A stretch of 64,000 nucleotides of DNA, taken from the NCBI GenBank assembly GCA_035236585.1, contig CP141128.1:51077257-51141256 (forward strand). Direction: 5' to 3'. This DNA is from Warburgia ugandensis (Eukaryota > Streptophyta > Magnoliopsida > Canellales > Canellaceae). Positions 1 to 10,171 of the stretch are shown piece after piece; position 1 is the first letter of the stretch, and the number at the start of each line of letters is the position of its first letter. A program made the position numbers and the translations under genes. Under the pieces are notes generated by a model. The model did not search any database, was not told the DNA's origin, and saw only the letters and a program-made list of their open reading frames with translations.

Positions 1-3000
1 TCCCGTGCACATCGGTGGACGTCTGGTGTGGGCGCTTCCACATCTAGTCGCGACGGACACGCCTGACGAGCGGGAGCATTCCGCTTGACTTGATTTTGCC
101 CGAAAGATCTGGCCGTCCATTCTGTTGGGCCCAGATCAAATCTAGGCCCTAGGAAGGACTGTGAACTTCCAGATCTGATTTCGGAGCCATCTGAACTCCA
201 AATTGAGATCGGAAAGAAGCTATGGAAATCTTGAATCCTCTATTTTTTGATGAAATGATGAAATGTAGAAATTATGTAATAAAACTTTCTGTATTAAAGA
301 AACAAGTTTCCAATTACGTAGATCTTTAAGATATGAGATGATCAGATCTTAGAAATATGTTTTAATAATGATATAAAATTGAAATGAAGTTATCTAAATG
401 ATTTATTTGGACATATCTAAGAGATATTAAGGGATCTACCCACTATGATCAGATCCTTGAAATGGATGGGATGGATGTTGATATGATGAAATCCAAGGAG
501 ATCATGGATGGATTATGACAAAAACAAAACAATATGACCTTTGGACTTTAATAAAGAAAACCCCCTAAATATAATTAAAACCCTTAATAAAAAGGAAAAG
601 ATCTAAGATCTAATGGTTGGATCATAAGTGAAGGTTTCTAAAGAAGTTAATGTAATTAGTTTCATTTTATATTAATTGATAATAGCATCTTAAATATGAT
701 TTATGTTATAAAGCATGATAGTGTAACTTTTAGCCTTTAGCATGACATGTGATTAAATTGTTATCATAAGTTGCTAGATTTAATTATCCTAGGGGCATGA
801 TAGTGTGATTATATGCAAGTGTAACTTAGGACCAAGTTAGTATGATTTCATGCCATTGTAATTTAAGATCATGCTAGTTTAAGTATAGTTTTATTCCATT
901 AGGTTATGTTACATTCATAAGGAGCATGTTAGTATCAATGTTTGTTAAATTTATATTGGAACCATGCTTTAAAGTTTATGATTTAATTGTTGTCAAATTT
1001 TATTAGTAGATTCAAATGTTAAGTAGTTGTTGAGATATAATGAGTATAAATCACCAAACTGTACTCTAATGAGAAAGTAGAGTTTCATGACACAAATAAG
1101 AATGAAGTACTTTGGACTTAATTAGTAGGGGCTATAGTTAGTAGGATAATATAAGGATTATCAAATTCGTGGCCCAAACTAAGAGAATAATAAACCCCAT
1201 GAATGACATTATTCATGGACTTAATTAAAATCTATTAGAAAGAGTATTTACGGTCAACATGCTTATAAGAACCTTATGAAAGGTTGAGCTATGGTCATTC
1301 TAGTGAATGTTGAACATAGTGGTTAAGGTGGTTATCTAATAGAGCCTTGCTCTTCCCCTACCTTTCGTTGACATTTGTGAGGTCTAAATGCCTCCTTACA
1401 TGAGGATTGAAGTAACCACTTTGTGTTCACCCATTCAGCTAGTAAGCCTTAGCCAATTGGAAATAAGAGGAGCAGTCTAGACTTAGGCTTAAATAAGTTA
1501 CCTTCAACCAGCAAAACATTAACTGGTTGAATAATAATAGTAAGAGCATAAAAGGTTAGTAAATTACCTAACCCTAATAAAAACTGTAAGTAAGATAAGG
1601 ATGATCAAACAAGATCCATTAGATCTTGGATGATCAAGAACAATAAGAATAAGAATAAGAATATTATATTATACTTAGTATGCATGTTTATTAGTATGCT
1701 TGTTCTAGTTCATTAGATTAGATAATCCAAACCCTTGATCAAAGATGATTCAAGGAAGAAAACCAAGATCATCCTCCTTAGGGATGATCCAATAACTGAA
1801 CTTAGATCAAAGAAGAACTAGATGATAGAAGATCTAACACCTTGATCTTTATCAACATGTGTAGATTGTCAATCAATGGATCTATGAAGGATCAAGATCA
1901 AGGAGATGGACACAATAAGACTTAGAGATAGAAAAATACTTAGATATGAATGATCTAAAGATCATTCTAAACATCAGATCTAGTGATCAATAGGATTGTT
2001 CAAAATTTATATATTGACAATATGTATGGATGTACATATTACATACATCAATCAAGATCATGGAAGATTTGGGAAAAGAGATCACTCCTTAAAGGTAGGA
2101 GGGTTTGATGAATGCATTTACATGGGATATACATGATTGAACTCATGATCTTATGTTGACAAGAGTAATGTTAATACTTGTCTTAAATCTCTTGAAAACC
2201 TTATAATCCAACCAAACACATATAAGATGGTTAAGGACTAGACTATAAGTGAATAGGGTACTAGAAAATATTTTAACCCTAAGTAAACAGACAGATGGTC
2301 TGATATATATGAAATCTATTTTACATATAAGCTTAGAGGATTGTGAGTTTGTTTTAATAGGCATAAGCCTGAGGGGATGCTATTGCTAGAGGAGTTATAA
2401 GGGTTTGGTCACCCGCTCCTTGAAATTTGATAATTTGATGATACCTTGCCCTATGAGAGGCTAAAAGTCAGGTGGGGCATATATGGGAAGACCTCCACTG
2501 TGAAAGTCCTATCCCCCCATATGGGCAGTGACATAATATTTTCCACCCTGGTACCAGTGGTGAACAGGGCAGTTATCTGAGCGCGCTAGTATGGATCAGA
2601 CTGGAACATGGCAACCTTTTTGATTATTTTGTACTATGATGCATATGAGAATAGGCATAGTGAAATGCCTTATATTTTAGCATAATGAAATGCTAGGTAA
2701 TTGTATATTACCAATATTTCCCAAGAAGAGAAATTCCGAGTGTAAGATTAGCTGAAATAGTAAATTCTCATAATGGAGAGAATTGATCAGCTTAGTTGGG
2801 AATGATATTTGACTACTTTCATAAATTTAACTAATTTACCCATGTATAGTATGTACGTATATGGATGTACATAACTTACAAAGTAAAGAGTAGAGACATG
2901 AATATGTTTAGGGATAATGGGATTATGAAGTATTGGAATGACATTGTCAATTATTATGCTTCTTGAATCTCCTACCAAGCATTGCTTGCTGAGATATTGT

Positions 3001-3424
3001 AAATGTTGCAATATCTCAAATACAGGGAAGGAGAGTTAGGAGCTGAAGACGATAGAAGACTTGAAGAGAATAATCTTCAAGGTATACCCTTGAAGACATG
3101 TATTTTTCTTTGTTGAGAGTTTTATTGTATGGTGAGCTTGAGTTTTGGATTATGTAATTTGGACAAGTATTATAATAGATTTGGCTGTACTGTGAACCAC
3201 TAGATGGATTCTGGAATTTAATAAAAGTATATTCCTCCAATGGAATTTTATTTTGTACACAAATTGTACTTATGTTATGTATGAAGTGGTGACTTGGGTT
3301 TTACAAAACAAGTTCAAAAGAAAAGAATTTCCTCTGCTTTGTTTTGCGAAATTTTTTTACACTGTTAAGGGCCTTGCCTTTCGAAGAACATTACAAAATG
3401 TGTTACAAAAACCCGGGTCATCTC
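1..3424 (+). mobile_element. Family A LTR, left end cut by window edge
   Basis: This stretch matches, in reverse complement, the LTRs at 37878-42443 and 57501-62306. It reads in the order GC-rich leader segment, long AT-rich middle, conserved hairpin at 2990-3018, an AATAAAAG-type poly(A) motif near 3220, and a terminal CCCGGGTCATCTCA. The start (TGTAATAACC in the other copies) lies left of the window. No primer site follows the end, so this is either the 3' LTR of a plus-strand element lying to the left or a solo LTR; the window cannot decide. It encodes no protein. Short frames such as 2143-2364 (-) and 3253-3444 (+) recur in sister LTRs only because the LTRs are homologous. Confidence 0.85.
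2990..3018 (+). other. Conserved hairpin of family A LTR
   Basis: The arms TGAGATATTGTAA and TTGCAATATCTCA pair with one mismatch around a 3-nt loop. The same hairpin occurs in every other family A LTR in the window, near 28998-29026, 38284-38312, 56019-56056, 57907-57935 and 62966-63003. Confidence 0.8.
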
Positions 3425-5407
3425 ATTCTCACATCTTAAAATAAACAAATCCAAAAGATAACTTGCCTGATCTGGCAGTTAATCTTAGATTAATGGCTCA
3501 AATCATCTGATTAACGCTTCATTAGGGCAATCCTGAGCTAGGCATTGGTCTTTCTAACATCTAAATCATCATCTGCCATCTTTGATTATTAATCCATGTC
3601 ATGATTCATCAAACCAATGTCCCTTAATCGATAAAGCGTCAGTCTCTTCCATGTTATGAAGTTCGGAGGCGATTCAAGTGTTCGATTGATCTTTATCACT
3701 TATAATTAATATTTGATCATCAATTCTAATCATCTTCATTATGATTTAGCTAATCTTTATATCTGAATAGTGATTTACAAGTATCTCCATGATTACACAT
3801 CGATTGACAATTAGATTGCTCTCTGATCAGCCAATCCTAAGGCACCTAATCAGATCATTGGTCAAAATCACTTTTCTTGACAATCACTAGAGATCTACTC
3901 TTCTAATCCCCTAGATCATCTCATATTTGATGTATATAATCAGTTTTTAAGGCCTGATCATCCTTCGATGAGCCTGATCTAAGTTATTGAATAGAATTTT
4001 GTGAATTGACTATATTCAAATCAAGGTTTCCATCTCAAATCTAGGTTTGCATCATCAAGACAATTGCAACGGATGTCTTGGATTATGATTTGGACCTTTG
4101 TAGCTCCCACAATTGAGCTTTTAATGAATGGACGGCTTAGAAATAACATAAGTTAAATAAAATCAGATGGCATCATGGGGACACGCACCACGTGATGGGT
4201 GTACGAGACATGCTCGCGTGCTTTCTGCCACATGTCAGTGATGCAGCATGTGCAACCCGCACGAGTGCACGTGTCGTCCCGGGGCATCTTTGATGGCGTC
4301 CTAAGTGTAACCCAACTGGGTCGCAGTTGCCGGGATGATGACCAAACTGGTCCACCATTGCCAGAGACGATGATCGAATTCTGGTCGCCTCCGGCAACAC
4401 CCACAATCCTAAATTTTGTGATTTTTCCACCATTTTGATTAGTTTTTCGCATACATTCACTTTATGATCTTCCCATTCACAGATTTTGCATGTTTTTGAG
4501 GTTTTTACTCGATTTTACCACGTTTATAAAATCTTCTCATTTATAATTATTTATGATTTTTGGCATCCCTAGCTGTTGGATCTCCATGAGATTTGATGGG
4601 TTTGTTTCTTGTTTCATGATACACAAGATGAATGGTTTAGATCATCCATCTGATACCGTCTCATTGATTTATTTCTCAAAGAACAATAAAGTATAGCACT
4701 CATTGAAAAATGGCAATCCATGCCATTTTTCAATGTTAAAAATGGTGAAACTCAACGAAATTAACTAGAAATGTGGAAATGGAAAAGCATAGGGCCTACC
4801 TTAGGTCAGGCAGGCTAGGGGTAGGAATATACCGTCACCGTGCGTGCACTAGAGGGGGAAAATATCATTGTTGTCATCGTTGTCGGCATTGGGAGTCATC
4901 GCCGATGGCACGAGGAAATGGGAAGGAGGAGTTAATGTTGAGGCAGGAACCGAGATAGACCATAAATTGGGGAGGCGTATTTAAAGGCCCCCCATTATTA
5001 TGATTTCAAAAAATTTTCATTTTATATTAAAAATTTGGTTTTTATTTATTGCTGTAATGATTACTAGCTATAAATCCTGGTAATCCTTGCCGTACTCATT
5101 TAATGCCCATCATGTTGTGAATTTCAAAACTGAACTAGTGGGTCCCACCTATGAAATTATAGTTTTACCCCTTCTGTTTATTTAATTAAATTCAAAAATT
5201 AAAATAATTTGTCATTTTTCCTCAGGTCTTTGATTTTAGCGTTCTTGGAGGTGTTGAATTCCATTTCCCAAGTACATTCAAATATTGAGGTTTTAGTTTG
5301 TGATTTCATCTTTAAAAACTTTCAAATCCCAAATATTCTAAGTTTTAGAAAATTTCAAATTTCCATGTAATTAGGCATTTTTAGAATTTAAAAATAGCAG
5401 GTGTTAC
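3425..5407 (-). mobile_element. Probable diverged LTR fragment, minus orientation
   Basis: No protein-coding frame is convincing here. The architecture resembles a minus-oriented family A or B LTR. Read on the plus strand it has a moderately GC-rich block (about 4160-4400, again 4770-4940), a TATA-like GTATTTAAAGG near 4980, a run through TTTTACCCC near 5165, and a terminal GGTGTTACA at 5399-5407. Read on the minus strand that end is TGTAACACC, the type of start used by Del/Tekay-like LTRs. The left boundary coincides with the end of the family A LTR, which may have inserted into it. No target duplication could be confirmed. It could instead be unrelated intergenic sequence. Confidence 0.4.
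4701..4735. repeat. Perfect 15-bp inverted repeat
   Basis: CATTGAAAAATGGCA (4701-4715) and its exact reverse complement (4721-4735) flank the 5-nt loop ATCCA. It lies in non-coding sequence inside the putative LTR fragment. No role is evident. Confidence 0.9.
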
Positions 5408-5559
5408 ATAAGGTGTAGGAGAAAAAAAGAAATAGAAGGAATTAGGGTACAATTGTAAACAAGGACCTATTGGGGGTTTACTGGAGAAGCTAGGTGATTA
5501 GAGGTTAAGTTGTCAGCCTAAGATGTGCAATCATGAGTAGCGTGAGCTGTGTACATGCA

Positions 5560-5924
5560 TGGCGGACAATATTATTGTAGGCGGGAGCCACTGGGCTATT
5601 ATAAGTGGTATAAGAGCCAACCCCTGACCTGGTGCGGGCTAGCCAGTATGTGGTTCTCAGGTTATGTGTGGCCACTAACACATAGGGATGCATGTTCCCT
5701 AAGGTGGGTAGGGCACCATTAAGTGGGCGGTTGCTAGCGCTGAGAATTAGTCCCACATCGCTAAGGGGAAAGTCACGGGTTATTGATAAGAGTTAGGAGG
5801 ACTTCTCATACAATAAGGCCTTTTCCCATGAGGGAAGAACAAAGGTGTGAGGGGGCTTGGTGATATGGGCCCTAGTCTCTAAAGAGGACAATATTGTTGT
5901 GTGTGGGGCCCTCGGGCTATTACA
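5560..5924 (+). mobile_element. TRIM-like miniature LTR element
   Basis: A 184-bp 3' LTR can be placed at 5741-5924, beginning TGAGAATTAGTCCCACATCG and ending GGGCTATTACA. The last 40 or so bases of a matching 5' LTR lie at about 5562-5603 (GGACAATATT...GGGCTATTATA). Just after it, at 5606-5621, is a primer-site-like TGGTATAAGAGCCAAC, close to the initiator-Met-tRNA type. The interior is only about 140 bp and non-coding. Tiny LTRs, tiny interior and this AGTCCCACATCG opening fit the terminal-repeat-in-miniature class of plants, as I recall it. The element is incomplete on its left side. Confidence 0.6.
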
Positions 5925-6690
5925 AACACTGATGATATCAGAAACCTTATATAACAGGAAAATTTCTAATGAATCAGGTTGTGTTTTGACCTTGATTTCT
6001 CATAGAACATAGAAGTGTTGCTAGACTAGGAGGGGTACACCTATAAATATTTGGTCTTAGATGAACTACATGGGACATTTTCCTACTTAGAATAGTAGGT
6101 ATAAGTAATATACTATCTATCCTAGTTAGGAACATTAGGATTTTACCACTAAAACTCTTAATGGAAGGGTTTGAAATGAACTTGATAAGAAGTAATGCAA
6201 ACACTGCTTGCTGTACCAGCAGGGACTTATCTTTGAAAGCCAATCTTTAAATGCGACCAAACTGTATCCAATTTGAGTGCTTATGTTCCATACCCATTAT
6301 ATACTATTAAACATAAGAGACTTAAATATTTGGACTTGATATAAGCAAGTTGTGGTAGTGTTTAGACTGCTCTTAATTTCTACAGACTAAGAGTACCCTG
6401 CTCGACCAGCAGTACCCTTAAGATGTACTGCCTTTGTGTGAACTTAGGCTAGTGTTTTCTGAAATAAAACCATCTGAGATTGTATTTTACTGATTCTACA
6501 ACTAGTAACATATGTTATTACTCATATAAACTGCCTAGTTAGGCCTTCAGACCAAGTTGTATGCTAAGATGTAGAATGTGTTTCTTAGTTGGATGGTATG
6601 AGTGTGTTTGCTGGAATGATGACTTGAAATTGTGATTTGAGTATATTTCATTAAGTGTCTTTGTCATTACCTAGTTACCTTGATTTTTTA
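5925..6690. other. Unassigned AT-rich stretch
   Basis: No gene, LTR end or repeat shared with the rest of the window was seen between the TRIM-like element and the element D 5' LTR. The frame on the minus strand at 5974-6243 shows no recognisable domain. Confidence 0.5.
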
Positions 6691-8814
6691 TGTGATGACT
6701 CAATTTTTTCTTCTATATAAATATATTTTTGCACAATCTATCACACAAAGGGAAGTTGCCATAGTGGTGTTAAGGACTTGAGGTTAAGAGTTCTTCATTT
6801 GCACCTTAAGTAGTTATTTTGTTTAAAAAAATTTCTAACAGCCATTCACCTTACACTTGGACATCCTAGATTGAATGATACCTCAAGGGACATCTACAAG
6901 ATGGAAAAAGATGTGTTTTCCATAGGGTGAAAATCAAAGAGGTGTAATATTAAGGAGATCATGTGAGAAGCATGTGAACCAGTTACTCTCCCACTCAAAG
7001 CCATCTATAAGAGGACATGGGATAGGGAGTGTGAAAGATCATTTTGTTCTTTCAAGTGAGAAAATAAATACAAAGAGAAGAAAGAAAGTAAAAAAAAGGA
7101 AGGAGAGAAGGAGAATGAAGAAGGAAGAAAAGCATAGAGAAGTTATGCAAAATTGGAATTTCTCTTCAAATCTACTACAAGCAGAAGAGGATTGCTAAGT
7201 TGGAAACTCATTTTGAGGTAGGGGATTCAAAACTAGTTCGTGGTTTTCCCTTTTGAAAATAAAAACCCTAATTGTTTAACGATGATTTTTGGAATGATTG
7301 ATATCTACAAGTCAATTGATTGTTATTGCTTGTGCTTTGGATTCTATAATTGAAAAAGAAGTACATGCCTATGTTATAGATTATGCATGTAAATTTCATG
7401 GATTGCTTGTTGGTATAACAGATTATGGAAGCATGATTTCTTCTTGCTTAAATCTTGGTCATGTCATCTTTTAATCCATGCAACTTATATAGAGAAGTAT
7501 GAAGCAACTCCAAGCTGAAATTTTGGTTCTATGACTCTCTAATCTAAATTTCTTATACTTGTAGATGCATGCTATAGATTTGATTTGAAATTTCTTTTAA
7601 GTAGATTTGATTATATGTTCCTCACATATAATCCTTCCCGAAAGTTTTGTACATACAACTCCACAAGTAAGGAGTTTTACACTCATAGAACATGAATCAT
7701 AATATTGTTGGAATTTTTTACTAGTCCCAAATTCCATATATTTTGTATATGATAGCAAAATGAATCATTGGTTGACATTAGGTCATTCAAACTCCCAATC
7801 TCTATCTCTTCTATGAGTGTGAAAATTTTTACAACAATTTATAAAATTTTAGTCAACTAGGTATTGTAGTTCAATTGATTGACATTGAACACATAGTCAT
7901 ACATGCCCAAAATTTTTATGCAGTCCTATATTCATGTTTCTTGCTATAAATGCATGACTAAGTTGTTAAGAAAAGGGGGTTATCTATGATCCTATACTTT
8001 ATATGTTTAGTATATAGAAGAATGGTACATTCCTTGGAGGAAATTTGAGTAATTAGACCTTTCTTTTACTTGATTGGAATCATAGTGCTATTGTTGGAAA
8101 TTATGTAAGAAAGTTTATACTTTTTATGTATTAAGAATAGAAACTTGATTGAATCTATTGTAACATCACTCTTGTAAACATACATGTCATCTTTAATAAT
8201 ATTTCTATCTTAAGAAATTTGAATATTTGTAAACATACATGTCGGTTGTTCTCAAGAATTTGACCTATACCTTGTGATAGGATATTAAATGTAACTTAGT
8301 GTTTGACCATTTGAATCTGAAAAATGATGATTGGCTAATGAGTTAATCAATAGATGGCTCTGATATGGATTCTTTATAAATAATTGATCTAACATAGACA
8401 ATTGAATCAATTCAAGTAATTGATTTATTTGAATTATTTTAAAGTTAGACAAATAATTGATAAATGTGAATATGCTTAACTACTTATGTGCTATTGATCA
8501 TTGATAGATATATGAAATAGATTTTGCTATTTTGCATAGTTTTGTTTCCTCTAGAATAATTCAAAATTCTTATCTAACCACCATACAAGTCAAGTGTAGG
8601 AAGAGTAGCTTTGGACTTGGAGTGCTGCAAACATAAAAGATTTGAATTATCAGAGTATAAAGACTTAGGATTAATTTATTTTAAATTAGTTTTAGTATCA
8701 AAGGAACTATAGCTAATTTAGAATCAATTAATATTTTTAACTATTTAAAATTTTTTTTAACTCCGCCAATGCCGGTCCCAAGCCCAGATAAAAAAGGAGG
8801 GTCTTGCGTTAGGT

Positions 8815-9180
8815 GCCAGCCGGCAAGGGGGAAGTTGAAGATGATTCTATTATTTCTTTCTTACAAATGAATATGCATTTGTATATTAGTTTGTAATGAA
8901 GAAATGAAAATCATCTCCAGCTTCTTAAAAGATGGCAACCCTTGTGTCAAGTAGCCAGCCAGCAAGGGGGAAGTTGAAGATGATTCTATTATTTCTTTCT
9001 TACAAATAAATATGCATTTGTATATTAGTTTGTGATGAAGAAATGAAAATCATCTTCAGCTTCTTAAAAGATGACCACCCTTGCGTCAGGTAGCCAGCCG
9101 GCAATGGTGCAGCTGAAGATGATTTTATTGATTTTAATGAAAATCATCTTTAACTTTTTAAAAACTATGGCAACCTAACA
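8815..9180 (+). repeat. LINE 5' tandem units of about 139 bp
   Basis: The unit begins GCCAGCCGGCAAGGGG and recurs at 8815, 8954 and 9093, a constant spacing of 139 bp. The third unit is shortened and diverged. Each unit contains GAAGATGATT...AATCATCTTC arms that can pair. Repeated 5' monomers are a known promoter arrangement in some LINE families; that role here is inference. Confidence 0.8.
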
Positions 9181-9215
9181 TGACATGAATCGAAAACTGA
9201 AATTCGCTCAAGCTA

Positions 9216-9418
9216 GGGCATTCCCCATAAGCGACGCGCTGCATCGGATCCCGGATGTGGTGAAAAATAGGCAAGGGTTGCTAGGGCGTTCTCCCAGAAG
9301 CGACACGCTACATCGTATCCTGGGTGTAGTGAAAAATGGGCAAGGGCTGCTAGAGCGTCCCCTCGGAAGCGATGCGCTGCATCAGAACCCAGGTGCAGTG
9401 AAAAGTGGACATGGGTTC
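9216..9418 (+). repeat. Three 69-bp (23-residue) tandem repeats in the LINE
   Basis: Three units carry a motif of the form SDALHRIPDVVKNRQGLL. They translate in one frame from 9185, the same frame as the downstream endonuclease, and are separated from it by a stop at 9425-9427. The DNA core is AGCGACGCGCTGCATC. I recognise similar units in plant RTE 5' regions from memory. Whether they are translated is unknown. Confidence 0.75.
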
Positions 9419-9427
9419 ATACCATGA

Positions 9428-10050
9428 AGGTCGAGAAAGGCGATAGTAAATAGGGTATCTCCAAAACATAAGATTTGCATAGCTACATGGAATATAGGGA
9501 CACTGACAGGTAAGAGTTTGGAGTTAGTAGACACGATGAAACATAGGAGAGTTAACATCGCTTGTATCCAATAAACCAAGTGGAAAGGGGCTAAAGCTAG
9601 AGAAATAGATGGGTATAAATTATGGTACGTAGGAAAGGAAAATAATAGAAATGGCGTAGGAATAATAGTGGATAAGGAATTAAAGGATAAAGTTGTGGAC
9701 CTTAAAAGAATCAATGATATAATTATAATAATAAAAATGATTCTAGGAGAGCAAATTATAAATATCATAAGTTCACATGCACCACAAGTAGGGTTACAAG
9801 ATATAATTAAGAGACAGTTTTGGGAAGATATGGAGGGAGTCATGCAAGAAATTCCCAATACTGAGGGGATATTTATAGGAGCAGACTTAAATGGCCATGT
9901 AGGAAAAGATAAGGAAGGATATGATAGAATACACGGAGGGTATGGTATAGGTGAACGAAACGAGATGAGGGAGAATATCCTCGATTTTGCTTTGTCATAT
10001 AACGTATCCATTGCAAATACACTCTTTAAGATTCATGTGGCTGACCCCTA
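9428..10050 (+). pseudogene. Truncated RTE endonuclease (APE-like) domain
   Basis: The frame reads CIATWNIGTLTGKS near 9475 (the conserved Asn of the first APE motif), NIISSHAPQVG near 9765 and GADLNGHVG near 9890, then SIANT near 10005. These are the standard order of motifs in the apurinic/apyrimidinic-type endonuclease that nicks target DNA for LINE insertion. A TAA at 9572-9574 falls where the family has the catalytic Glu (consensus CIQETKW as I recall it), so the full domain cannot be made. A long open frame remains at 9668-10051. After about 10030 the coding sequence breaks off into the 3' tail, with no reverse transcriptase. The copy is dead on arrival or soon after. Confidence 0.8.
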
Positions 10051-10062
10051 ATTGGGATAAGG

Positions 10063-10085
10063 TCTTGATGATGATGATGATGATG
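10063..10085 (+). repeat. (GAT)n tail of the LINE
   Basis: About seven GAT/TGA units close the LINE just before the 3' copy of the target duplication. Such simple-repeat tails are usual for RTE elements. Confidence 0.85.
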
Positions 10086-10171
10086 AACTATTTAAAAAAA
10101 TTTAAGGGTTGATCTTGACCAATTTCTAAAGGATTTGATGAAAATCTATTTCAAAAACTAGGGTTGTCACA

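Larger units (their letters stand above)
8751..10085 (+). mobile_element. RTE-clade LINE, internally deleted copy
   Basis: This non-LTR retrotransposon is flanked by a target duplication AACTATTTAAAA (8739-8750 and 10086-10097). Its 5' region holds two sets of tandem repeats (8815-9180 and about 9216-9418). It then encodes the start of an AP-endonuclease-type domain and jumps straight to the family's 3' tail, which ends in a (GAT)n run typical of RTE elements. All of the reverse transcriptase is missing, so the copy is about 1.3 kb where RTE elements are normally about 3 kb or more. It lies inside the 5' LTR of element D and is therefore younger than it. Assignment to RTE rests on the endonuclease motifs and the tail, recognised from memory. 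Confidence 0.85.
6691..10171 (+). repeat. Element D 5' LTR, interrupted by a LINE
   Basis: It begins TGTGATGACTC and ends GGGTTGTCACA, tips like those of families A and B. Without the LINE and its duplicated target (8751-10097) it is about 2.13 kb. The stretch 6700-8160 aligns with 14690-15660, and 8340-8510 with about 16370-16525. A purine-rich AAG/GGA tract near 7070-7140 is shared by both LTRs. A decayed primer site follows directly at 10172-10190. Confidence 0.7.

Noticed and set aside
3253-3444. Frame MYTNCTYVMYEVVTW, also seen at 28575-28763, 37813-38049 and, in part, 57427-57648
   Set aside because: It lies at the same place in homologous family A LTRs and changes length and end in each copy, which fits chance openness and not a gene.
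6974-7198. Lys/Arg/Glu-rich 74-residue frame
   Set aside because: It is produced by the purine-rich tract of the element D LTR; the matching tract in the 3' LTR does not keep the frame.
9382-10011. 209-residue frame on the minus strand
   Set aside because: It is antisense to the LINE endonuclease frame, whose motifs are clear on the plus strand. The minus frame has no recognisable domain.
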